This document shows, piece after piece, positions 35,801 through 46,079 of a stretch of 52,067 bases of DNA (the first letter of the stretch is position 1; the number at the start of each line of letters is the position of its first letter). Both the position numbers and the translations under genes were made by a program. This DNA is from Eimeria necatrix (Eukaryota; Apicomplexa; Conoidasida; Eucoccidiorida; Eimeriidae), in contig NW_013652821.1 of NCBI RefSeq assembly GCF_000499385.1, forward strand, positions 1-52,067, in the 5' to 3' direction. The notes beneath the pieces are model-generated. The model saw nothing but the letters and a program-made list of their open reading frames with translations, was not told the origin of the DNA and ran no database searches.

Positions 35801-38800
35801 TGCTCGTGATACTCGATGGCACTCGTCCTATGCTTCAACAAGCGATTCTGTGAAGCTGCCTGGGGAAGGTAGTCAGGATTTCTGACCAGAGCCGTTCTCA
35901 GTAAATGCAGTCCCTTGCGCGTCATCGTTCTTGCTTCCTTGAATGATAACAAGTCCACGTCTATGTAAATTGAGGCGAACGACGCCGCTGTACCGAACAC
36001 GAAATCACTTGAGCATATGCATGCTTTATAGAAGGCCGCCAATGCTCTTGTCCTCAGACAGCGACGGTAAGGTGACATAGAAGTCAGTGAACAGCCGGTC
36101 GCACGCCGCTGTCAACATAGTAATGTCTCTATTCGTCCCTGAATTAGGCTCTTCCAGCTTACCTGTAAAGACCGAATGATTCTATGCGGGCCTGGTGCAG
36201 CTGAAGATCTGCTGCTACATGTGGCCACTCAGCATTCTTGGTTGCTGAGCCGCATCCCCTCTTGCTGGGGTTTTCAGGTCCGATATTGGTAGAACCGTCC
36301 AGCTGCTCCTGGAGCAGTCCCTCGGCCGCTGCCACTGCAGATCCAACAGCAGACTCCAGTTTGCAGAAGCATAGCCAGGATGTAAGCTCCTTGCTTGTAC
36401 ACTATTGTGAACTCTTGCAAGACGAATTGGCACATACTTCCACATGAGCAGCGTTGCACTAAAAAGACAGCCTAATTCGAACATGAAGTGTTGCAAAGGG
36501 GCCAGAATGCTTTTCTCCCCACAGGCATGTTTGCTGAAGGTCTGGTATCCACCCTTGAGCTCCTGGTAAACATAGAGGCGCAGGGCCTCGCGAGGAGATT
36601 GGTTTTCCACCGGCAGGAGACCGTGATGCATGCAGAGCCTGAAGGGCAAGCCGAAAACGTCGAGCAAAACACGACTATGTCTAGTGATAACAAACGGCGT
36701 AGCCTTTGCAGGTCCATGCATAAGAGCAAGCAATGCTTCCGCTAAGCAACCACGTACAATGCAGCAGAAGTTGCTGAGCTGGGACCTTCGGTCTTCTGCT
36801 CCGCCGCTACAGAGTGAGAACCCTCTCCGACAGACTTTGAGGGTCCTGCACTTGGGGTGACGCGACAGTCAAATAAGATGCCTGCAAACAGCACTGACTC
36901 AGATCCTGTATCTTCAGGCTTCGCAAGCAGGCACTAATACTTTCACCAGCCCTTACGCCGATACTTTGTCTTTGAATGTTCAGTGGCTTTCAGCAATCAA
37001 GCGTACGCAGACATAGCATTACCTGCATCTTTGTAGGCTGCTGAGAGTTGCAGGAGCTGCTCCGAATCTAGCTCTGCATTCCCGTTCAGCAACTTCACGC
37101 CAAAGGTCGCGTCCCCTTCACTATGTGGCTCCACGAGAGTGCTCGGTGTCCTGGGAAATTTGCCAGTAGGAGGATGCTGTCCAGAGAGCTTCCTAGATTT
37201 CTGCATGTTCATCTCCTGTGTAGGGGGCGCTTGCGTTGGCTCCTCACAGCGCATTGTGTCACACCGCCTTGATTGATGTCCATTAAGACTATCAAGAGTG
37301 GAAGGAGCGATCGCTTCATCGCGAGCAGGCATTCTGGTTATCGCATGCGTCTTTGGTAGGAGCACTACCCTGTCTCCACGGCGCAGTGCCTCTGGTGCGG
37401 GCAAGAGCCTCGGGTCGTTCACCGGAAAGTGTCTGGGGCCAACTGCAGACTCCTGTGCGTCTACTACGTTGAAGCCACAAGATCTAGAAATAGTATAAAT
37501 ATATTTGCGCTGGTAGGCTTCCGCAAGAGATGTCTGCATGGAGCGCCACAACAGACATACAAGTACGTGGTGTTAAGCAGTCCCTTTGCTTTTTCAGGGT
37601 TCGCCAAGAACGGCGTCTGTCTTATTAATGCATACCTGGTAGAGTGAGCCTACATAACGAGCCTGTTTACCGACAAGCTGGGGTGTGTGGATGTGGCCAC
37701 TGTAGACAGGCACATCTGGTAGAAGGCTGAGATCTACGGCATCGCTTGACAGAAGCCTGGAGTCCTCTAAAAAGGGGTTAAGCGATGCTCCACGAATGCT
37801 GAGGTGGCCGAATACAGCGCGCAACGTCGTACACTGATACGAATGCAAAGGAACACAAGAACTGACGCTGAGTGTGTACAGAGGCGCCGATCTAATCCGT
37901 CCTCAAGAACACGGCGTCGATGGTCCAGCAATCTAGCTACAAAACAGTGCTCAGTGGCTTGTTTTCTGTGTTAGCTCTATCTTTCCAGCAAAAGAATGAT
38001 ACGCTGTTTCATGGCCGACCTGCTTTGCCTGGGCCAAGATTCGCTGCAGCTTTGCGGTTTCACGCATATGAGGCAAGAATAGAAGCTCTCCATTAACAAG
38101 CGTCGGCCGTCTAAATGCCAACACAAGAGGACTTTGTGAAGCAGCCTTCTCCAGCGGCTGCAGCAGGTCGCGCCCTGCTTCGTACTGCAATTGGTCATGA
38201 TTACCAGGGAGCAGGAGGATCTATGCAGGCGGCGCAACACAAATAACAACGTAAGCTATTGTTTCCCCTCTCCTGGTGCACTGTGATGCACAGTACTCAC
38301 GAAACAGCAAGCCAGTCAATGTCTGTGTCTATTAAACTGCGTGATCGCAGGTGTGCCCCTTGCCCTTGATCTCACTGGAATATCCCACTGCTCCCAAAAC
38401 TCGAGGAGGGGCCTCAGTAGCCCCCAATGAAGGTGCTTTTCGATGCGGGAATGCCAGAAGTCCCCAAGGAATACAGCAACAGTAGGTGCATCCCTAGATT
38501 TTGGGTTTCGCTCCCCGCTCTCCACAGCAACAGGCCTGAAGCCTACTTGGTGGCCCATCCCCAGGGAGGTACACTGGCGTTTGCATGTTTGCTGTACCAG
38601 GGAGAGGGCATCAAGGCACGTGTTCAGTGTGGCTTCGCCCATATGTAGGTCACCAAAGAGAACAAAACGATCAGCTTCAGCAACAATAGGGCATCTGAAA
38701 TTATCCCACAGTCCGTGTCCTGCAAGCGTTGTGTCCGCAGGGCAAGATCCTCTTGTGGCCTTCGTGCCTCTCGACTGGGGACGCTGCTGGGTGCGATTGG

Positions 38801-39237
38801 CCGCATGTAGAGTGACTTTACGAGCAGAGCGGTGCACGGAAATCAATCTGCCAATGCCTCCCCAAGGTACGCCATTGTTGGACAGTCGTGGCCATGAGTT
38901 AGTCCCGTAGCAGAATGCCAAACAATTCACTTCCAAGCCTTCTGTCTTCTGGCTTCGGGCAAAAGAATTCGCTTGCGTGGAGATCCACATGCAAGCTGTA
39001 GACGTAGATACACAAGCATATGTCCAGCATGACAGCAAAACCACCCAAAACTGCCACTTACAGCTGACGCAAGGCCGCCAAGCCATCAGCGTGCACTTGT
39101 ATTTTCCTGCATGTGCTGGCGAAGGCGCCCGGGAAGAGCGATGGGAGGGAACGATGGCGGGAAGAATAAGGCAGAAGCGCACTAAGGATCTTGGCGTAGC
39201 GGCGCAGCAGAATCAGGTCGCGGCGGCGCAGTAGCCT
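32769..39237 (-). CDS. Fused SbcD/Mre11-like phosphoesterase and SbcC/Rad50-like ATPase
   Basis: Nineteen-exon model, about 1162 aa, with every phase consistent. Exons: 39237-39062, 38847-38376, 38220-38020, 37833-37636, 37533-37023, 36741-36523, 36334-36163, 35987-35887, 35606-35538, 35383-35255, 35076-34952, 34855-34751, 34616-34498, 34420-34130, 34038-33967, 33688-33545, 33450-33295, 33191-33101, 32906-32769. The phosphoesterase half has GDLHMG (about residue 122), FLGDFWHSR, LLLPGNHDQ and YSGHIHTPQ. The ATPase half has LVIIQG then TENGSGKST (Walker A, split by an intron), GRDLTGQSAIDTQRQ (Q-loop), ASSGQRQLLAL (signature), ALFLDEPLLSLDS (Walker B and D-loop) and FLTQH (H-loop). SbcCD/Mre11-Rad50 process DNA ends and hairpins; here both activities would sit in one chain. 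Introns use GT-AG except 33451-33544 (GC-AG). No in-frame ATG is found in the first exon, so a 5' exon is missing. The localisation is unknown. Confidence 0.85.
33833..33894. repeat. 31-bp perfect tandem duplication with palindrome
   Basis: Two identical 31-base copies (33833-33863 and 33864-33894). Each contains the perfect 14-base palindrome GCAGGCATGCCTGC. The pair lies in the intron between exons 15 and 16 of the SbcDC-like gene. Its core GCATGC is also the core of an apicomplexan AP2-type site, but the palindrome itself is the main feature. Confidence 0.9.
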
Positions 39238-41894
39238 CTACACGGTTTGCCGCGAGAGCTTCAACTAGAAAAACCGTCCCCGACCGCTTTCGACGCATCC
39301 TACTGACCAGCCATGATGACATCTTTTATCTGCGCGGATGATAGGAACGAAGCCTTGCAAAACAACTCACTTGGGAACGTGCACGCGCATCGAAGCCTTT
39401 TTTCTTGGGGGTGATCATGGCATTCCTTCCCTGTTCTTAACTATGGGTCAATTTTCACGGTGATGTGCTAGTTTGTGGCGGGAGCTTTCATTGCAAATTT
39501 GTTCCTCGCATTATTCGCAACTGAAAATTTGAAGTTTCAAGTAAGTGGAAGTTTGCAGGGTTTGCTAAGTTCAGTAGGACGGATTTCATGAATCGATTAG
39601 AGGGGCCCTCGCCAGCACGCAGCTCAAGCATGAAACGTCAGTTTTGGTCTTAACTACATTCAGATATTGACGGATTTAACGAATAAATTTGTAGGAACCA
39701 ACTTCAGTTTGGTGAGAAGGCCAACACTGCCATAGGCTATCTAGAGTCATGTGGACCAATACCGAGGTGCCCTGAAGAGAGCCTGCACTCGAAGGGCAGT
39801 ACGGCAACGCTGCCAACCTGACAGTCTTTGTTTGAGACAGTTTCCTCTTCGCTTTGCTTGCTAAATTAGCGTACACAGTTACTAGTTGCACACAGCACGT
39901 CACGCAATGGCTTCCTACCTGCAAAGCAGCCTTGTCGAGCATGTCTACTGACCGGACGCATGGTAAGTAACAGCATATCCACTTTAGAAGTGATTCTTTT
40001 GTGTTTATAGTTGCGTTGATAATGAGCAACCGACTGAAGGCCTGAGCTTCTCTGAAACCCTTTCGGGCCTTAGTGTCTGTCACATTCACTTAGGTGGGAT
40101 ACATGCTCAGCATGTCTTTAGGCCTAAAGCCACCTCTCGTGAGGCTGGTCAATGCGGAAGAAATAGTCAAATGGGTAGTGTGGCCTCGATAGCCCACCTG
40201 TGAAATAATAGCGCAGGCCTCCTATATTGCGCTCAGTGAGGAAAAAACCTCATGTTTGGAGGAGAGCGGAAAACTTGTTTGCATTCGGGGAGTACATATT
40301 ACTTATTCACGGCAACCGAGGTATTCGCTAGAACAGCTACGCTCTCATCATCCTTAAGACCCCACCGCACTTTATTTCAATTAGTGATTGCCCCCTATCT
40401 GCTCCCCTCTCTGCCACCCTGTATCTCCACGAATCTGGAATTTATATTTCGATAGTAAAGCAAGTCCGTACACTCACGGCGCACAAGTGGCTACAGAGCA
40501 CGTTTCGTTATCTCCCCAGTTTTTTTGCGGTTTGCTTGGCCACGTTGATTCCATGATGCAGCAGGTTTATGTCCAGCAGCGGAGAAGCCTTAGAGCGCCA
40601 TTGCTGAGCACCGTTCGCGAGAGCGGACGGTGTAACGCATCATCAGGCTTGCTACATCTGAAGCACGAGATATCTACTTCTCGAAGATGAAGCCCTCCAT
40701 GTTCGCGTATCTAGCTCGTAAAGAGACTGCAACTGGTCTTTTTCCCTGAAACGCACTTGTCTGGCTTTGCACTTGCTGGAATCCCTTCCATATTTCGTAT
40801 CAAGTTCGCTCGCGCTGTAACGAGAGGCCAAAAAACTCTGCAAAACTACTTGTTATCGCCTATCATCAGGGTGCGTGAATAAGTGGAGCTGCGCTGAGCG
40901 TCTTGCAGAGGATCTCAACATAGAACTCAGATAAATTAGTACCGACGAGCATCTTCACTCCCTGTTTAGCGAGCTGAAGTTGCATACGAGAACAGTGCAT
41001 TGGCGCGTGCTCCGCAGATGCCAATCAAGTGTTAATTGCGTTTCGATAGGTACCTTATAAAAAAAAATGCCAGGTACAGTAAAAATGTGTGCCATCCCCA
41101 ATGAAGGTTTCGGAGGAAGTGTGGCGTACAAGCCGTCGATTTTTATTATTGATTACAATCATACGGCGCTGTACGCTCCAGTTCATTGCGGCCTGAGCTG
41201 CAGTACGAGTTAGGTTTGTCTGTATTGTGCCACCGTGAAACACGACACATTGCTGCGCGTTATTTCCCTTTTAAACACTTCGGATAGCAATGGCTACGCA
41301 CGCACGACCTTGCACTCTGTAGAATGTAGTGAAATTTGCCTCTTTCGAAAGCAATCATGAGGAATAATAGTAAAGAAGGATGCACACAATATGCCTACTC
41401 GATAGGCCTTGTCCTGGCCTCTTAACTGCATCTATCTTCATGGGCACCAACAGCTATCAAGCGTAAACCACTGAGGAGTCACCTGAATTACTCGTGAAGA
41501 CACTGCGGCCCAAACGACATATATTCTTCAATCCAATGCAACAGCCGTCGCAGTCAAAATCGGTTATGCCCACCTTCCAATTCTGCCACACCAACGCAAG
41601 TCTTTCGTATGTGCGTTGGCATCCTCATAAAAAACAGCGCTGTCACGGGCTGAACTGCCACGGGATTGCTTCCCATTGAAACTCCACTCGCAACCATTTC
41701 GGCAACCTCTTAAAAGACCAGTTTCCGCTCGCCGACTGAGTGGATAGAAGCATGCAGGACTTAAACAGTGCAAAGCGAGGGTCACAAATCTGCCAGCTGC
41801 CAAACTGCGGCGAGTTGCAGCCAAGAGACACTAAAGTGCAGATACGCATCCATCACTCGGTCCTCTCCTCCGCCTATGAGTCAGTGCTGGCCAC
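39238..41894. other. Intergenic region, probably with the missing 5' exon of the SbcDC-like gene
   Basis: About 2.7 kb. Just upstream of the first modelled exon, a minus-strand ATG frame (starting about 39343) reads MSSWLVSRMRRKRSGTVFL before it stops. It is in a different frame from exon 1 and the join is not resolved. Minus-strand frames near 39960-40089 (ending in a donor-like CAG|GTAGGA) and 40652-40843 could be exons. None can be called with confidence. The remainder shows only short open frames. Confidence 0.45.
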
Positions 41895-43387
41895 TTAGTT
41901 TAGCGTTACATAGCCCGGGACACCGCCACGATCCAGCAGGGTCGATTCCAGCCTCGCTAGGTCTCTTCCCGCCCGGAAGTTTGAAGGGTCAAGAGTAACA
42001 ACGCGCTGCTTCACTGTATACGCTTCCGCCACACGACCTTCCTGCTCGTGAATATCCGCAATCATATCCAACGCCTGCAGAAACCCGGAGGAGACATGAC
42101 GTAGACGGCAAAGCAATAATGAAGTTTCAAGAGAAAAATGAAGAATAAATGTGCTACATTAGCACTCCACGGCACTATGCCAAGATGCACAATGCCAACT
42201 ACACAAGAAACCGCACGGATTTCTGCATCATCACTACGAAATCATCCTGGCCCTGTTCGCTATATGCTTTAATTTTCGAAAATCAATGCTTACGCTATCG
42301 TTGTTCGGGTCGATAGACAGCAAATGCTCGAACGTTCCCAGAGCCTCTGACCGTGTGGCAGGATCCACGGCCAGGCAAACACCCAAGTTGAATATGGCTG
42401 GCTTATACTTAGAATCGTTCTGCAGGACCGCTCGGAAGCACGATATGGCCCCCTCCCGTTCACCCAACTGCTGCAATACAACGCCCTTTCTGTACGAGTA
42501 GGCCAGCTGTTCAGGCGCGAGCAATTCTGCGCTGTTGTAGCACTCCAAGGCTTTGCGCGGTTCTCCACATATGAGATGCAGCTGCGCAAGCTCTGCATGT
42601 ATCTCCGCCCTGAACTCGCTGTCATCGAGCTGGCGTAAGCTCTCTCTCCCTGTCGTGCGTCCTGAAACATCCCCCACCTGCAGGCGTTGAGCCGCAGGGT
42701 TGCTCACCACGAGCTCGTCAAGGTCGTCCGTGTGTAGGCGAGTCACATTGCCGCTGGAAAAAGTGGTCGATGTGGCCTCCGCACTCGCCATCTTCTGCAG
42801 GGACACGTCAGGCATCCCCTCGGGTGCCTCAGGATGGCTGAACTGGCTCGAAGCCCAACAGGCACTGACAGGTTGGGGAATTGTGCAGCGCACAAATGAG
42901 CAGCCACAGTTCGTGGCGGGGTTGGCGACTTCCAGCCTCTGTGTTTTCCCAAAGCCCTTTGTGGGTGGGGAATTGAGCGCGAACAGGTACGCCTGTTTCG
43001 CAAGCTCAGGATTTCTGTCCTTATAGTACCGTGCCTTAATTAGAGCCTCCTCCCTGCTCCGAACAGCATCAACGCAATGTAACATTCGCTCCACATTTCT
43101 CTCCAAAATGCGGCTACAAAGCCACAAGGAGACAGCGCGCGTGAGCCGACTTACCGAGAAACGAAAGAGACCGAACCATTCGTGGGCGCTGAGCCGCAAC
43201 AAAGTCCAGCATCGGATGAGACATCTAAAGTGTATGCATCTGTGACTCTTGTGCCCTGAGGCCTCGGCCCTGTTACGAGGTATTTGCAGCTATCGTCGTA
43301 AGACCGAGATTGGCTCTGCAAAGAAGGTGTGGTGAGTTCACTGCCCAGAACCGGTGGCTGCGCCACTGAAGAAGAGGAGTTGCCCAT
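41895..43387 (-). CDS. TPR protein with N-myristoylation-like start
   Basis: Three exons, 410 aa: 43387-43155, 43113-42294, 42074-41895. The joins are CG|gtaagt to tttgtag|C (phase 2) and AGC|gtaagc to ctgcag|GCG (phase 0). Intron 1 is only 41 bases. The start MGNSSSSVAQPP has Gly2 and a run of Ser, the pattern used for N-myristoylation. The C-terminal half carries about four TPR-like repeats, e.g. AELAQLHLICGEPRKALECY, KGVVLQQLGEREGAISCFRA and IADIHEQEGRVAEAYTVKQR. TPR arrays bind peptides, so a membrane-linked scaffold or co-chaperone role is possible, but no specific family is recognised. Confidence 0.8.
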
Positions 43388-45087
43388 GGCGACGATGGCA
43401 GGAGAGAATTTATGCGATTCGCTCGTGCGGCAGGGTCCTCAGACAATATATACATCAGCAGCTGAGCAAGCAAGCTGCCGCTGAAGACAAGACAAGTATA
43501 GACCCTGGAAGGCGTCCCGTTCTTCCTAGTGGTTTAACGACTGAGCGACTCAACGAACCACGGCGTCGCGCGAAAGTGGAGCGGAAACGCCCTGCCCTTA
43601 AGCTTCAAACGTTGAAACGCAAGTAATTACAAATACAGTGACAAGAACAGTTGCTTCCAGAGACAATAAGAACTACAGGCGAAGCTGCACGGGTCAGGTT
43701 CGGACGGCTGATATAGGGTGTCGGCTGGGCTCCAGCAGGACAGCGCCAACACCACGATGTCAACCTTCAGGCGTCTCTGAAGGAGAGTCAGCAAAAACGT
43801 ACAAAAAGTAAAAACTTCTTTTTCGCGGCCTTCTTATTTGCTGCTTCTTGCCCGTTTCATGAGCTGGTGGCGGTCCCTCACCGAGGCTACCCGAAACGTG
43901 GATATCAGACCGCAGCACGGTGTGTCCATTTTCTTCGCTCAAATGCCGGAGTGATACTTCCATGTATGTAGCGTCTTAAATGAGTTTTTCTCTATGCGAC
44001 TTTTTTCACCCGTATGCTGTTGAAAGCGAACAGGATTGCACTTAAGCTGAGTTGGGCGGCTCGCAGTTCATTCACCTAGCGAGTGCTGCTTTTCTGGACG
44101 GGAATTCAGGGGCAATGAGTCCAGCGTACTCTCAATTTTTTCCCCTTTTCCAGCAGCTTGTTTCTACTTTTTCTGCCATAGAGATACTTTCTAGGTCATT
44201 TCGTACGCCTCTGCGAGTTTATGTTGCTGGTGTGTCAGGAACGGCGCATGGGGTCAGGATGTCTCTGTACAAGTACTTTCTGCTTGGTGTTATTCCGGGG
44301 CACTTCTGTCTCATTAACAGGGACAAACTGGGAAGGAATTTCACAAAACAAGTGTGAGACTGTCTTCTGAAGAAATGTGTATGGTCTGAGGCGTTGACAG
44401 CGACAAGACGTCTTCAGATGCTGTGAAGGCAACTCTCTAATACGAGACGATTACCCTTCACTGAACAGTAAAAACTTGTCACAAACCCTACTGAACTGTA
44501 ACGAGAAGGTTATATGGTATGGGTGTGGCGCTTCATCGAAATGAAACGATTTGTGTCTAACCTTCCTGAATTGCAGCGGGATTGTCGTATCGTTATGGAT
44601 ATGGTGCTACTTGCAATCGACGATTTTGAGGTAGACGAGGTGTTTTTGAATGTGGTCATCTCAAACATTTTTTTCCATACACGGTAGAGTACAAGATCGC
44701 ACACGGGGAAGGAGTAAGGATATACAGCACGATTCAACTCAGCGCTGTTCTGGTTGAATCGCGTTTAGGGTGGCAACTGCTTTGTTCAGCCCTCTAGCTC
44801 CTAATGAATCGATGACTTGCAGACAGAGCGAAACTGACAAGAAGGTGTTTACAGGAACATCATGGAAGCACTGTCCTGCCGTCCACTGTATTTCTTTTCC
44901 CATGCCCTACTTGTAAAGCTGTAATTCGCAAGCTAACTAACGCGAGACACGCTAGAGAGAAGGGACGGGGTTCCGCACTGTCAATAAGAAACGCTGCTCG
45001 TTAGGGCTAATAACTGGAGCGTGGCCACTTCGGTTCGTTCCGTGCAGGCCGTAGGGCTCTTCTTGCATCATTCAGTATCATGGAGAT
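43388..45087. other. Intergenic region with small doubtful frames
   Basis: A plus-strand frame (43354-43626) has a basic C-terminal tail but overlaps the start of the TPR gene. A minus-strand ATG frame (43760-43963, MEVSLRHLSEENGHTV) could be a small N-terminal exon. Neither has enough support to call. The rest shows short frames only. Confidence 0.45.
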
Positions 45088-45737
45088 CTGGCTCCCAATG
45101 AACTCCTGAAACGGCAGCTTGCACAGCCAGTGTAGGCGGTGCAGTACTCTACCCACCTTGTCTTGCAGTTCGCGTTTCATCTGCCGCTTTCGCTGATTAG
45201 AATTCGCATTAAAGATGAAGTCGATATTTCAGGTACATTGCTGAAGTACCTCTGCAAACAACACTGAGCTTTCCATGTGCATGACTGAGGTGTTCGGCAC
45301 TGCAACGTGTCACTCACGTGCAGCATCATTAGCGTGTTCCAGTGCCTTCCGTAGGTCGGATTCTCCATTAACTAAGCACAGTATTTCGTCAATTATATTT
45401 CTATCATCTGGTTGCCTTTAGAAGAAATGAATTGTAGCGCACCCGGGACCTTATAGAAAATGTCAACGGGCACGGGCTCACTGGCCTGCCAGTCATCTTG
45501 GAAGTCCAGTGGATGCATCAAGGAGCTGCCAGAGGTTGGTTCCTTCACCCTTATAGATGAAGCAAATGACGAACATACCTGCTGGGCAGCAAGCTTGCAG
45601 GGTCGATCGCTGCTCTGTGTCGGGACGCTTCCGCTTTCAAGCACTAAGCGCAAACAGTTGACAGTCGGCGGATGAAGCGTCACTGAGATTCGGCTTACTA
45701 GAATCAGGAGACCAAACACTATGAAGAAACGAAACAT
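45088..45737 (-). CDS. Possible secreted protein, exon structure unresolved
   Basis: A minus-strand ATG at 45735-45737 starts MFRFFIVFGLLILVSRISVT, a good signal-peptide pattern, and the exon can end at a strong donor (CAG|GTATGT, exon end 45579). A second piece follows acceptor ggcag|GCCAGT at 45485. A third, in another frame, contains NIIDEILCLVNGESDLRKAL and ends at donor GCTGCAC|GTGAGT near 45315. A fourth may read KAADETRTARQ near 45150. The phases between pieces two and three do not agree with any normal-sized intron. Eimeria surface antigens have a signal peptide and several small exons, but assignment to that family is only a guess. Confidence 0.35.
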
Positions 45738-46079
45738 GTCCTTTACAGGTCATATGCAGAACTCATTAATAAGGAAATGCCATAACGCCGCTGTTAAAGA
45801 TGGTGCTCTGCGGCTTTCTGCAGACGCCACAAGCGAAGTAGCTGCGCATGCAGTAAATACACCCGAGTACGAAGATGAAATGCACATTCTTATTTATCAT
45901 TTCTTTCTCTTCTTTTGTATTTGGTGTTAAGGCTATTATTTGTCTACCTTTTCTTGCCCAAAGATAGTTCTGGTCACGCCTGTAGCACTCCGAGCGTGGG
46001 TCTCCAAAGCATGCTGACGCTGCAAAGCGGCAAATCTTCCTGATTGATGCAAATTTCATGTGCATGTTTTTGGACTTAA

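Noticed and set aside
35686..36078. Long minus-strand frame as a separate gene or exon
   Set aside because: The ATPase reading LVIIQGSKNDDAQGTAF lies in another frame of the same stretch and fits both flanking phases.
38427..38910. Plus-strand frames opposite the phosphoesterase exons
   Set aside because: They are shadows of the minus-strand exon that carries GDLHMG and GDFWHS.
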